A DNA stretch of 64,000 nt from Rhodococcus sp. OK519 (GTDB lineage: Bacteria > Actinomycetota > Actinomycetes > Mycobacteriales > Mycobacteriaceae). Made by a program: the position numbers and the translations under genes. The stretch covers positions 124,001 through 188,000 of the forward strand of contig NZ_QAOW01000007.1 in NCBI RefSeq assembly GCF_003051005.1, written 5' to 3'. The notes beneath the pieces are model-generated. The model worked only from the letters and a program-made list of their open reading frames with translations, was not told the origin of the DNA and did no database searches. Shown here in pieces: positions 46,650-55,171 of this stretch; the first letter of the stretch is position 1, and each line of letters starts with the position of its first letter.

Positions 46650-46697
46650 GAATACAGCTGTGGCTGCGACCGAAAGGTCGCAGCCACAGCTGTATTC
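46650..46697. terminator. Strong 22-bp hairpin after the kshA operon
   Basis: A perfect 22-bp stem (46650-46671 with 46676-46697) closed by GAAA. It lies 11 bases after the SDR stop and only 25 bases before ATG 46723, so the next gene has no room for a normal promoter beyond the hairpin. Confidence 0.85.
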
Positions 46698-46722
46698 GCA
46701 CCTCAGCCCGGAAGGAACGTCG

Positions 46723-47622
46723 ATGACTCTCGAGATTCTGCTGGCCGAACGGGAGATTGCCCGCGGTGTCACCCGGTTCGCACGCGCGATGGACGAACGG
46801 GACTGGCCGGTGCTGCACGAAGTGATGCTGCCCGACGCAACCGCCGAACTGGGCACCGGAACCCTGCACGGGCCGGGCGAGGTGGAGGCCGCGATCCGCT
46901 CGTTCCTCGACGACTGCGGACCCACCCAGCACCTGTTGGGCAACATGCTGATCGACGTCGACCTCGCGGCCGGCACCGCGACCAGTCGCACGTACGTGTC
47001 CGACCTGCACCTCGGGGTCGGCGACCAGCGGGGGCTGAGCTTCTCCACGCTCGGCGACTACCACGACGAGTGGCGGCTCACCGACGGAGCGTGGCGAATG
47101 AGCCACCGCACCAAGCACATGCACGGAACCCAGGGCGAGATCGAGGTGCTCGGGGTGGGTCCCGGACACTGGGACGCCGGGTCGTCGCCGGTGAACCCGC
47201 GCACTGCGGCCGCCGACATCGAAGCCGTCAAGCACCTCAAGGCCCGCTACTTCCGGCTGATGGACAACAAGGACTGGGACGGCCTCGCCGCCGTCTTCAC
47301 CCCCGACGTCTCGATCGACATGACCGAAACCGGTGGCGGCGTGACGAGTTCGGTGGCCGAGTACATGCCGTTCCTGCGGGCGAGCATCGAGCAGGTCCAA
47401 ACGGTCCACCACGGACACACGCCCGAGATCACCCTCACCTCGGCGACCACCGCGACCGGCATCTGGGCGATGGAGGACAAGCTGTGGTGGCCGGACGGCG
47501 CCGTGCCCGGGCTCGGCAGCCTGCACGGCTACGGCCACTACGTCGAGGAGTACCGCAAGACCGGCGACGACTGGCAGATCAGCGCGATGCGTCTGACCCG
47601 GCTGCGCACCGATACAGCATAA
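46723..47622 (+). CDS. Tandem double SnoaL/NTF2-fold protein
   Basis: 299 residues with two NTF2-like domains. The first starts at EILLAEREIARGVTRFARAMDERDW and the second at DIEAVKHLKARYFRLMDNKDWDGL; each ends with a WRL/WQI strand. Single-domain relatives are about 130-160 residues, so this is a fusion or duplication. ATG 46723 has GGAAGGAA. It sits 25 bases beyond a 22-bp hairpin and before another. It might bind a steroid ring as NTF2-fold isomerases do, but catalytic acids are not evident. Confidence 0.85.
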   Translation: MTLEILLAEREIARGVTRFARAMDERDWPVLHEVMLPDATAELGTGTLHGPGEVEAAIRSFLDDCGPTQHLLGNMLIDVDLAAGTATSRTYVSDLHLGVGDQRGLSFSTLGDYHDEWRLTDGAWRMSHRTKHMHGTQGEIEVLGVGPGHWDAGSSPVNPRTAAADIEAVKHLKARYFRLMDNKDWDGLAAVFTPDVSIDMTETGGGVTSSVAEYMPFLRASIEQVQTVHHGHTPEITLTSATTATGIWAMEDKLWWPDGAVPGLGSLHGYGHYVEEYRKTGDDWQISAMRLTRLRTDTA

Positions 47623-47633
47623 CGACACCGGGC

Positions 47634-47680
47634 GATCCTGAAGGATTCCTCTCGCTAGGCGAGAGGAATCCTTCAGGATC
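47634..47680. terminator. 22-bp terminator hairpin
   Basis: The left arm 47634-47655 pairs perfectly with 47659-47680 around TAG. It lies 12 bases after the double-SnoaL stop and isolates the following lipoprotein gene. Confidence 0.9.
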
Positions 47681-47755
47681 AACGTAACGATCGACCGATT
47701 TGCCCGATACCGTCTGCACAGGGGCCGGAACCCCGATGCGCAACGGGGAGGGAAC

Positions 47756-48454
47756 ATGTCGAGGTATCGGCTTGTCGTGGTGGGGATCGTCGGATTGCTG
47801 AGCGTCGTAGCGTGCGGGTCCGCGGAATCTGCGCCCCCGACCGATCCGGCCGCCTTTCGTGCGAGCCTGCTACCGGGCGCGTCGGAACTCCCCGTGGGGG
47901 CGGTGACCGAACCGCTGCCCGGCGAGGAGGAGATGGTGCTCAGCCTCAAGCTCGACGCCCCGAGCACCGGCACCGGGCTGGAGACGACGCCGACGTTCGA
48001 TCCGCCCGGATGCGAGGCCGAGAACAACTACTCGGACGCGGCGCGAATCGGGTTGATCGAGAACGGCTCCGCCGCCGGCGCACTACTCGGGGACGACCGC
48101 GGCTACATCATGCTGGTCAGCGAGACCGACCTGGATGTGCAGCGAATGGCGAACGCCCACACCGGAGCCTGCTCGACCTACACGGTCACTTACGACGACC
48201 CCGCCACCTTCGGCCGCACGGTCCGCACCGAACGCCTCGACCTCCCGCCCGCGCTCACGTCGGAGAACGCCGTCGTCGTCTCCGAGGTCACCCACTCCGA
48301 CAACCCGAAGTGGGCCGACAAAGAGGTTCTGCTGGGATACGCCGCCGTCAACGGTTACACGGCGATGGTTCTCGCCTACCACGGCAAGGAGTTTCGCTCC
48401 GAGTTCGAGGACGTGTTCACCCGGGTCGTGGGGAAGGTCCGCAACCACACGTGA
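47756..48454 (+). CDS. Lipoprotein of unknown function
   Basis: 232 residues. A short basic N-terminus and hydrophobic core (RYRLVVVGIVGLLSVVAC) lead to a lipobox ending VAC, with the Cys at about residue 20. The mature part has several cysteines (PGCEAEN, GACSTYTVTY) and ends with a helix (FEDVFTRVVGKV). It resembles mycobacterial sensor-like lipoproteins in layout only. ATG 47756 has GGGGAGGG. It does not look linked to steroid metabolism. Confidence 0.8.
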   Translation: MSRYRLVVVGIVGLLSVVACGSAESAPPTDPAAFRASLLPGASELPVGAVTEPLPGEEEMVLSLKLDAPSTGTGLETTPTFDPPGCEAENNYSDAARIGLIENGSAAGALLGDDRGYIMLVSETDLDVQRMANAHTGACSTYTVTYDDPATFGRTVRTERLDLPPALTSENAVVVSEVTHSDNPKWADKEVLLGYAAVNGYTAMVLAYHGKEFRSEFEDVFTRVVGKVRNHT

Positions 48455-48465
48455 GCGGGAACCAC

Positions 48466-48498
48466 GAAGGGCGGCCCGACATGGTCGGACCGCCCTTC
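48466..48498. terminator. Terminator between lipoprotein and lipase genes
   Basis: GAAGGGCGG (48466-48474) pairs with CCGCCCTTC (48490-48498), and an inner CCGAC/GTCGG stem continues it with one mismatch. It lies between converging genes and can serve both. Confidence 0.8.
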
Positions 48499-48513
48499 GA
48501 CCGGTGAACGAGA

Positions 48514-49755
48514 TCAGGAGAGACCGGGCACGACGGGCGCACCGCAGTTGGGCGTGGTCGGACGGCCCATGACGCGGTCGTCGAGCCACTTGTAGGCACC
48601 GGGGATTCCCAGCAGCGCGAAGCCGACGTGATCCACACCGGGACCGGAAACGAACTGGACGTCGACGCCGCGGTCGCAGTACTCCTGGACGACGCCGGTC
48701 ATCGCCCAGTCCGGGATCAGCGTGTCCTTGCTGTCGTGGAAGACGTACAGCGGCATGTCCGGAGTGTCGGCGGTACGGCCGAGCGAATTGATCTCGAACA
48801 CCTCTCGCACACTGGGAACGTCGGGGATGTTGCCGACGGTGGAGTACTGGTCCAGGCTGACGTTGTTGGTGTTCTTCAGCAGATCGGGGAGGCACTGGTT
48901 GGTCAGTCCTGTGGCGAAGGCGATGCCGTCGGCGTTCAGGTAGTCCTGCGGGCGCACCTTCTCCGGGTAGGCGCGGGACAGGCCGAGCAGCGAACCCCAC
49001 GCGGTGAACCCGGCCGCCGGCTGCCTCGCGCTGAGTTCGGCGAGATTGCCGGGGACGCCGCCCTCGGCCGCGCCGAGGACGTTCAGCTCGGGCGCATACG
49101 ACGCCTTGAGCTGCGCCGCCCACGCCGTCGCCTGGCCGCCACCGGAGTAGCCGTACATGACGACCGGCGACTTCGACAGCCCGAGCGGCGCGTGACGCTG
49201 GGCGCCGCGGATGCCGTCGAGCACAGCATGACCCGCCTGGTAGCCGGCGATCCAGGCCATCTCGGGACCCTCGTAGTCGGTGGCGACCACGGCGTACCCG
49301 AGCGCGAGCATGGGTGCCACGAGCGCCAGGTCGGAGTCGGCGCCCTGCGTCAGCTCGACCGACGGGTTGCACTGCAGCCCCAGCGAATCCGTGGGCACCT
49401 GCAGCGACAGCAACGGCCGCTCCCCCGGCCCGGTCCAGGGCCGGTTCGGGACGACGACCGTGGCCGCGGTCGACTCGGGAGCGCCGTGCGCGTCGGAACT
49501 GCGCACCAGCAACTGCGTGGCGGTCACAACGGGCCACGCCGTGTTCGCCGGGTAACGCACCTCGGCCGCTCGCGCGCGAATGACGTCGCCGGGGGCGTAG
49601 TCGGCCACGTTGCCGGGCTCCTGATACCAGGTGTCCGCCAAAGGAATCGGTCCGGGTAGAGGCGGATTCGGCGCCGCCGCGGCGGGGGTTGCCCCGAGGG
49701 ACACGGTCACGGCGAGCGCGCCGAGCGCGGCACCTATCGACCCGGTGAGTTTCAT
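48514..49755 (-). CDS. Secreted lipase/esterase
   Basis: 413 residues. An Ala-rich signal peptide is followed by a cleavage region ATPAAAAPN. The alpha/beta hydrolase nucleophile is Ser204 in YGYSGGGQAT; acid and base probably lie in DTLIPDWA and VDHVGFALLG. Length and the VVATDYEGP block fit the secretory lipase family of actinomycetes and fungi. It would hydrolyse esters outside the cell, possibly steryl or wax esters; that link is inference. Confidence 0.87.
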   Translation of the reverse strand: MKLTGSIGAALGALAVTVSLGATPAAAAPNPPLPGPIPLADTWYQEPGNVADYAPGDVIRARAAEVRYPANTAWPVVTATQLLVRSSDAHGAPESTAATVVVPNRPWTGPGERPLLSLQVPTDSLGLQCNPSVELTQGADSDLALVAPMLALGYAVVATDYEGPEMAWIAGYQAGHAVLDGIRGAQRHAPLGLSKSPVVMYGYSGGGQATAWAAQLKASYAPELNVLGAAEGGVPGNLAELSARQPAAGFTAWGSLLGLSRAYPEKVRPQDYLNADGIAFATGLTNQCLPDLLKNTNNVSLDQYSTVGNIPDVPSVREVFEINSLGRTADTPDMPLYVFHDSKDTLIPDWAMTGVVQEYCDRGVDVQFVSGPGVDHVGFALLGIPGAYKWLDDRVMGRPTTPNCGAPVVPGLS

Positions 49756-49924
49756 CGTCGAATCCTGCCTGTCGTTGAACGTTTGTCCAAGATCGTCGGG
49801 TCGTTTTTAGCAGGCAGCACGCCCGATTCCGGGTAATCGCGTGCGTACACGCCGCGCGTTGACGAAGTCCTGGCGGATCAGATGTACGTTCGGTCGTACC
49901 GAGAAGCGGCGGGGGGAGTGAGGG

Positions 49925-50422
49925 ATGGCGGCTCGAAAGCGACTGCCGCTCCGTGCGGCGCTGACACTCGTCTTCGCACTGACCGCGACGACGGCACTCG
50001 TCGCGGCGATCTGGAACACCGCCGACGAGACCCACCGCTGCCTGGATGTCGAGCCCGCCGTCAGTGCGCGAATCGCGAGCCTGCCCACCGACGGGCCCGT
50101 GAAGCCACGTGCCGCGGTGGCCGTGCGCGCACCGTGGATCGAGCGGGACCTGAGCGCGCGCCACTACCGCGACGTCGGCGCGTACTACGCAGTGGCGATG
50201 AGTTTCACCGCCCCCGACGGCACGGAACACCGTGGAACCTGGGGCGTGGCGACAGGGCCGCAACCGGCGGAATCGTTCGACATCGACACTGACACAGTGA
50301 GTTTCGAGTCACTGGATCGATCGGCCAGACAGTGGACCGCGTGGCCGCCCTACGCCACCGAGTCGTATGCGGAGGATTCGTCTGCGGTGGCCGACGCCCG
50401 CGCGTGCCTGGAGCGGGCCTGA
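49925..50422 (+). CDS. Membrane-anchored protein of unknown function
   Basis: 165 residues. One N-terminal helix (AALTLVFALTATTALVAAIW) follows a basic start, then a soluble extracytoplasmic domain with two distant cysteines (HRCLDVE, ARACLERA) that could form a disulfide. AGCGGCGGGGGGAG precedes ATG 49925. I do not recognise the family. It converges on the DUF72 gene with 5 bases between stops. Confidence 0.72.
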   Translation: MAARKRLPLRAALTLVFALTATTALVAAIWNTADETHRCLDVEPAVSARIASLPTDGPVKPRAAVAVRAPWIERDLSARHYRDVGAYYAVAMSFTAPDGTEHRGTWGVATGPQPAESFDIDTDTVSFESLDRSARQWTAWPPYATESYAEDSSAVADARACLERA

Positions 50423-50427
50423 CCGGA

Positions 50428-51243
50428 TCAGTCGAGCCTTCCCAGCAGCGCCATGGCATCGAACGGCGCGTAGCCCTTGACGTCGTTGTCGAAGTACACG
50501 AATGCGTCCCGCCCGGCGGCGGTCCACCCGCGGACCTTCTCCGCCCACCGGTCGAGGGCGTCGTCGGTGTAGCCGCTCGCGTACAGCTCAGCGTCGCCGT
50601 GCAGCCGGGCGTACGCGAAATCAGCGGTGTCCTCGTCGATTCTGGGGTACCGGCCGGCGGTGTCGGCGAGCACCATCGCGACGCCGTGATCGCGGGCGAT
50701 CGAGACCATCTCGGGTACTGCGAAACTCTCGTGCCGAACCTCGAGCGCGTGCCGGATCGGGCGGTCGGCATCCGTCGTGTCGAGGACCCGGTCGTCGGAG
50801 AGTTTGTCGTCGCGGCGAGCGGCGAGGGCGCAGGCCGCCGTCGTCGTCCGCGGCAGCAGGCTCAAGAACTCCTCCATCACCGCCGCATCGAACTGCATGT
50901 TCGGCGGCAACTGCCACAGGATCGGCCCGAGCTTCCCGCGCAGCGCGAGCACACCCGCGGCGAAGAAGTTGGCGAGCGGGACTTCGACGTCCCGCAACCG
51001 GCGCACATGCGTAACGTAGCGGCCGCCCTTGACCGCGAAGACGAAACCGTCGGGCGTCTCGTCGTACCACTTCGCGAAGCTCGACGGCTTCTGCAACGCA
51101 TAGAACGACCCGTTGATCTCGATCGACGTGAGATGCGTCGCGGCATACGCCAGTTCCTCGCGGTGCACCAGACCCTTCGGATAGAAGCCGCCTCGCCATC
51201 CCGGATACACCCATCCCGAGATGCCTACCCGGACGTCCGCCAT
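50428..51243 (-). CDS. DUF72 (YecE-like) protein
   Basis: 271-residue TIM-barrel protein. VRVGISGWVYPGWRGGFYP at the start, IEINGSFYALQKPSSFAKW, and FVYFDNDVKGYAPFDAM at the end are the DUF72 signatures. ATG 51243 is chosen; an open extension upstream overlaps the mycolyltransferase promoter. The role of DUF72 proteins is not established. Widely conserved and not specific to this cluster. Confidence 0.88.
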   Translation of the reverse strand: MADVRVGISGWVYPGWRGGFYPKGLVHREELAYAATHLTSIEINGSFYALQKPSSFAKWYDETPDGFVFAVKGGRYVTHVRRLRDVEVPLANFFAAGVLALRGKLGPILWQLPPNMQFDAAVMEEFLSLLPRTTTAACALAARRDDKLSDDRVLDTTDADRPIRHALEVRHESFAVPEMVSIARDHGVAMVLADTAGRYPRIDEDTADFAYARLHGDAELYASGYTDDALDRWAEKVRGWTAAGRDAFVYFDNDVKGYAPFDAMALLGRLD

Positions 51244-51363
51244 GCCGACGGAGTCTAGGCCGGGGACGGACCGGGCGAAACGTCTTTCACCGACCAGGCG
51301 ATATCTGTCCGAGGATCGGAGTACCTTCGACCCTCGGTCCGTGACGATTTGGGGGTTTCCGCA

Positions 51364-52533
51364 ATGTTGGTTTCCGAGCCTCGGCGTGCAGCCACACGCC
51401 GTCGACTTCGGCACGCCGTGCTCGGCGTCTCGCTCGCCGCACTGGTGACGGTGCCGTTGGCCGGCCAGGCAGTGGCCGCACCCGGCAGCGCCGGGAGTAC
51501 CGGCAGCCTCGGCAGTGCCGCCGGTGGGTCGAGCGGCAGCGCTGCCGCCAGCTCCGACAACGGCAGCGTCACCGCCGGGTCGGTGATCCCCGGCCCCCTG
51601 CAGAACGAGCATCCGTCGCTGCCCCCGCTGCGCGACGACATCACCACTGCGGCGATCACCGGCGAGGAGCACAAGACCGATCAGCTCGTGCGCTTCACCG
51701 TCGCCTCACCGGCGCTGCGTCGCGAGGTCGGTGTGGAAGTACTCCTGCCGAAGGATAATTCGGTGCCGCGTCCGTCGATCTATGCACTCGAGGGTGTCGA
51801 TGCGCGCGAGGACATGAGCGGCTGGGGCACGATCGGCGGTGCGCCGGCATTCTTCGCCGACAAGAACGTCAACGTCGTCATGATCAATGGTGGCGTTTCG
51901 GGCCTGTACACCGACTGGGACCGGGCCGACCCCGCCGTCGGGCTGCACAAGTGGGAAACCTTCATCACCGAGGAACTGCCCACCCTGCTCGATTCCCGTC
52001 TGAACACCAACGGCGTCAAGTCGCTGCTCGGCATCTCGATGGGCTCGCAGGGCGCGATGATGCTCGCGCACCGCAATCCCGGCATGTACCGCGGGATCGC
52101 GGTGTTCAGCGGATGCTACTCGACGGTCGACGACCTGGGACGACTCAGCGTGCAGTCGACGGTCTCGTCGCGCGGCGGCGACATCGCGAACCTGTGGGGT
52201 GAGGTCGGCGGACCCGAGTGGGCCGCTCACGACAGTGTCCGGAACGCAGAGGCACTGCGCGGCATGGACATCTACGTATCGGTAGCGTCGGGGGTGCCCG
52301 GTGAGTACGAGGATCCGGCGGCGTCCGACTGGTTCGACCGGGTGTTCATCGGCGGCCCGATGGAGATCATGGTGAACGGCTGCACCCGTATCCTCGACGC
52401 GCGGCTCGACGAACTGAACATCCCCGCGACCTTCGACTACGAGGCTGTCGGGATCCACGGCTGGTCGTATTGGCGTGACCGGCTACCCAAGGCGTGGCCG
52501 ACCCTCGCGCGGTCACTGGATCTGCCGGCCTGA
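51364..52533 (+). CDS. Antigen-85-type mycolyltransferase/esterase
   Basis: 389 residues. A signal peptide (AVLGVSLAALVTVPLAGQAV) is followed by a Gly/Ser-rich spacer of about 35 residues, then an Ag85 domain. The nucleophile is Ser225 in LLGISMGSQGAMM; the His is probably in VGIHGWSYW. It transfers mycolic acids to trehalose or arabinogalactan outside the membrane. This is the main evidence for a mycolic-acid genus. ATG 51364 follows a weak ribosome site. Gly/Ser style is shared with the small secreted protein at 34414. Confidence 0.87.
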   Translation: MLVSEPRRAATRRRLRHAVLGVSLAALVTVPLAGQAVAAPGSAGSTGSLGSAAGGSSGSAAASSDNGSVTAGSVIPGPLQNEHPSLPPLRDDITTAAITGEEHKTDQLVRFTVASPALRREVGVEVLLPKDNSVPRPSIYALEGVDAREDMSGWGTIGGAPAFFADKNVNVVMINGGVSGLYTDWDRADPAVGLHKWETFITEELPTLLDSRLNTNGVKSLLGISMGSQGAMMLAHRNPGMYRGIAVFSGCYSTVDDLGRLSVQSTVSSRGGDIANLWGEVGGPEWAAHDSVRNAEALRGMDIYVSVASGVPGEYEDPAASDWFDRVFIGGPMEIMVNGCTRILDARLDELNIPATFDYEAVGIHGWSYWRDRLPKAWPTLARSLDLPA

Positions 52534-52550
52534 CGACACAACGAAAAGTA

Positions 52551-52582
52551 GGGCCCCACACGGACGAATCCGTGTGGGGCCC
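52551..52582. terminator. Bidirectional terminator between mycolyltransferase and hsaC
   Basis: GGGCCCCACACGGA (52551-52564) pairs perfectly with 52569-52582 around CGAA. Converging genes end 17 and 29 bases away. Confidence 0.88.
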
Positions 52583-52611
52583 TTACTCGTAGAGCATCAC
52601 TTACCGAGCGA

Positions 52612-53517
52612 TCACGCCTTCGGGATGAACGCCTTCAGCGGCTCCGAGGCCGACCAGTCGTGGCCCCAGTAGCTGTCCGCCGTGATTTCCTCGGCGGTGT
52701 AGTAGGTCTCGTCGACCGGCATACCCTCGGTACCGAACTCGAGGTCCCAGCCGCCGGGTGCACGCACGTAGAACGAGATCATCTTGTCGTTCGTGTGGCG
52801 ACCCAGCGTCGAGGAGATCGTGAAGCCGTCCTTCGCGACGCGGTCCAGTGCCTGGCCGACGGCGTCGAGGGTGTCGACCTCCGTCATCAGGTGGACCAGA
52901 CCGGGCTCGTCGGTCGGCGGCGCCGGGCACAGCGCGAGGCTGTGGTGACGCTCGTTGACGCCGAGGAAGCGGACGCGCGACTTGCCGTCCGCGAGCCGGA
53001 TGGCGCCGCGCGGCAGGAAGCCGAGCACCTCGGTGTAGAAGGCGTACGACTCCGCGAACTTCGCGGTCGGCAGCACGACGTGGCCGAGGCCCTGCGTGCC
53101 GGTGATCCAGCGACCGCCGTGCGGCGTGACGACCGGACTGTGGTCGAGAACCGGTCCGAAGAAGACCTCGACGCGGGTGCCGGCCGGGTCGTCGAACGCG
53201 ATGACCTTCTCGGCGTCGCGGTAGGTCGACTCCTCGTGCGAGAGAACCTCGACCTCGATGCCCGACTTCTCGACAGCTTCCTGGACGCGCTGCAGAGCGA
53301 ACTCGTCACGCACCTCCCAGCCCACTGCGAGAGCCTTGTCGGACTCGCCCGGCAGAACCGCCAAGCGCGAACGGCGCTCGTCGACCCGCAGGTAGAGGCC
53401 GTCGGCCTCGGGCCCGGTGCCGATCGCCATACCGAGGCCGTCGACGAGCAGCTCGCGCCAGCGGGCGATGTCCTGAGTCTGGATCCTGAGGTAACCGAGA
53501 CCCCGAATTTCCGTCAT
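52612..53517 (-). CDS. hsaC: HsaC-like extradiol dioxygenase (steroid ring A meta-cleavage)
   Basis: 301 residues, type I extradiol dioxygenase with two VOC-type domains. The Fe(II) ligands are His146 (GLGHVVLP), His209 (GLVHLMTEV) and Glu260 (DLEFGTEG). The sequence DKMISFYVRAPGGWDLEFG is typical. It opens the catechol ring of 3,4-dihydroxy-9,10-secoandrosta-triene-dione or a related secosteroid. It follows hsaA after 40 bases in the same operon. Confidence 0.95.
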   Translation of the reverse strand: MTEIRGLGYLRIQTQDIARWRELLVDGLGMAIGTGPEADGLYLRVDERRSRLAVLPGESDKALAVGWEVRDEFALQRVQEAVEKSGIEVEVLSHEESTYRDAEKVIAFDDPAGTRVEVFFGPVLDHSPVVTPHGGRWITGTQGLGHVVLPTAKFAESYAFYTEVLGFLPRGAIRLADGKSRVRFLGVNERHHSLALCPAPPTDEPGLVHLMTEVDTLDAVGQALDRVAKDGFTISSTLGRHTNDKMISFYVRAPGGWDLEFGTEGMPVDETYYTAEEITADSYWGHDWSASEPLKAFIPKA

Positions 53518-53557
53518 ATCAATCCGTCCCTGAGTGGGTGATACAGGTGGGTTCGAA

Positions 53558-54730
53558 CTAGATCATCGAGCGGTGGACGCCCTGCGGCTCCCCACCGAGC
53601 TGCGTCAGCGCCGACGAGTGGTTGATCGAGCCGGGCACGTGGATCGCGTGCGTCAGGCCGACATGCGCGTCACGCCAGAAGCGCTGCAGCGGCAGCGTCA
53701 CCTTCATGGCGCCGCCACCGGCGCGGGCGAAGATCTCGTCCAGCGCGCTCACTGCACGCCACGCGGCGTTGGTCTGGGTGCGGCGGCCGATGGCGCGCTC
53801 CTCGAAGGTGACCTCCTGGCCCTTCTCCGTCTTGTCCCAGAAGCGGTCGACGGTCTCGAGGATCGCGACGCGCGACGCGTTGATCTCGTCGGCAGCCTGA
53901 CCGACGGCGTAGAGGACGTACGGGTCCTCCTTGATCGGGACGCCGGTGACCGCGACGCGCTCCTTCTGCATGTTGATGTACAGAGCGAGACCGCCCTCGG
54001 CCATACCGATCAGCGACGAGGAGATGCCGAGCGGGAAGATGCAGGAGAACGGGAACTTGTACAGCGTCTCGTCGCGTCCGGCGTGCTTGGCACCGTTGCC
54101 GCTGAGGACGATCTCGGCGTCGATCGTGCGGTACTCGGGGATGAAGGCGTCCTTGACGGTGAAGTCCTTCGAACCGGTGCCGCGCAGGCCGACGACGTTC
54201 CAGCTCTCGTGGTCGACGGTGTAGTCCGCCTTGGGAACCAGCACGTGCAGGATCTTGCCGGTCGGCACACCCTTCTGGTCACCGACGAGAGCACCGATCA
54301 TGACCCACTCGCTGTGGTCGTTACCGGTGGAGAACGACCAGCGGCCGTTCAGGATGTAGCCGCCGTCGACCGGCACTGCGACACCCATGGGCGCGTACGG
54401 CGACGCGATCCAGGTGTTGATGTCCTCGCCCCAGACCTCGTGCTGCGCCTTGGGATCGAAGAAAGCCATCTCCCACGGGTGGACGCCGACGATGCCGGAA
54501 ACCCAGCCGGTGGAGCCGTCGACGGCACCGAGAGCCATGGCCGTCTCGGCGAACTCGCGGGGGTGGGACTCGAGGCCGCCGAACTCCTTCGGCTGCAGCA
54601 TCCGGATGACGCCGGCGTCGCGAACACGCTTCGCGTTGCCGTCCGACAGGCGCATGAGCTTCTCGCCCTCGATGCCGCCCTCGCGGATCTCGTCCGCGAA
54701 CTGCATGATGTTGTCCAAAACCTGACCCAT
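53558..54730 (-). CDS. hsaA: HsaA-like flavin-dependent secosteroid monooxygenase
   Basis: 390 residues of acyl-CoA-dehydrogenase fold. DAGVIRMLQPKEFGGLES, GSTGWVSGIVGVHPWEMAFF, GRWSFSTGNDHSEWVMIGAL and VVGLRGTGSKDF match HsaA, the oxygenase that hydroxylates the phenol ring of the secosteroid with reduced flavin from HsaB. AGAGAGAGC precedes ATG 54730. The operon is preceded by a 441-base region with a 62-residue open frame and two IclR-type operators. Confidence 0.94.
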   Translation of the reverse strand: MGQVLDNIMQFADEIREGGIEGEKLMRLSDGNAKRVRDAGVIRMLQPKEFGGLESHPREFAETAMALGAVDGSTGWVSGIVGVHPWEMAFFDPKAQHEVWGEDINTWIASPYAPMGVAVPVDGGYILNGRWSFSTGNDHSEWVMIGALVGDQKGVPTGKILHVLVPKADYTVDHESWNVVGLRGTGSKDFTVKDAFIPEYRTIDAEIVLSGNGAKHAGRDETLYKFPFSCIFPLGISSSLIGMAEGGLALYINMQKERVAVTGVPIKEDPYVLYAVGQAADEINASRVAILETVDRFWDKTEKGQEVTFEERAIGRRTQTNAAWRAVSALDEIFARAGGGAMKVTLPLQRFWRDAHVGLTHAIHVPGSINHSSALTQLGGEPQGVHRSMI

Positions 54731-54800
54731 TGCTATCAGCTCTCTCTCTGCGATCCCACGGCGACGCGGGTCAATTCTTAGCGGCCAGACCTACTGCGAA

Positions 54801-54989
54801 CTAGAGCAATTGGTCTTCCTGTCCTCCGGCAAGCTCGGGCGCCCGGACTCGATGAGAGCTCGGAGGCGCCGTGAGGCCTGGCATGCGCGGCGGCATGCTC
54901 GAGGAAGCTGGGACGGACACCGTCGACGTGGAGGTCGAGGGAGGTGTCTGGTTGCCCGCACCGGTGTGCCGGATGGTGCCTGCGAACAT
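54801..54989 (-). CDS. Putative 62-residue leader protein upstream of hsaA
   Basis: ATG 54989 has AGGAGGG 5-6 bases upstream, one of the strongest ribosome sites in the window. The frame ends TAG 54801, 70 bases before hsaA. The product is rich in Thr, Ser and Pro (GNQTPPSTSTSTVSVPASSS), without a signal peptide or known motif. It could be a leader that couples translation to hsaA expression, or chance. It starts 98 bases after the nearest operator. Confidence 0.35.
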   Translation of the reverse strand: MFAGTIRHTGAGNQTPPSTSTSTVSVPASSSMPPRMPGLTAPPSSHRVRAPELAGGQEDQLL

Positions 54990-55055
54990 GGCGCCCTCCT
55001 GGTGCGGATCGGAGACCAACGCTATTCGATTGCGCTGATCGTGTGGTTGGAACGG

Positions 55056-55152
55056 TCCCAGGAATCGCCCTGGGAGGACAAAACATCTCCCGCTCAGCGG
55101 GACTGGAATTCGGCCACGTCAGAGCCGGTTTCCCAGTCCCGCTGAGTGAGCG
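55056..55152. promoter_or_regulatory. Paired IclR-type operators upstream of hsaA
   Basis: Site one is CTCCCGCTCAGCGGGAC at 55087-55103, which on the minus strand reads GTCCCGCTGAGCGGGAG. Site two is GTCCCGCTGAGTGAGCG at 55136-55152, with only the left half intact. Their starts are 49 bases apart. A further inverted repeat, TCCCAGG and CCTGGGA (55056-55062 and 55069-55075), lies closer to the gene. The core matches sites before kshA and the IclR gene at 58628. Confidence 0.7.
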
Positions 55153-55171
55153 TTTCGGGGGGACTTTCGGA

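Noticed and set aside
45772-48027. 750-codon minus-strand open frame opposite the SDR and SnoaL genes
   Set aside because: Crosses two perfect terminator hairpins and opposes genes with clear motifs.
53529-53545. IclR-type operator between hsaA and hsaC
   Set aside because: GTCCCTGAGTGGGTGAT lacks the inner symmetry and spacing of the 17-bp motif, and lies inside an operon gap.
54802-54815. KstR-like site near hsaA
   Set aside because: CTAGAGCAATTGGT matches only a few conserved positions and has no palindrome.
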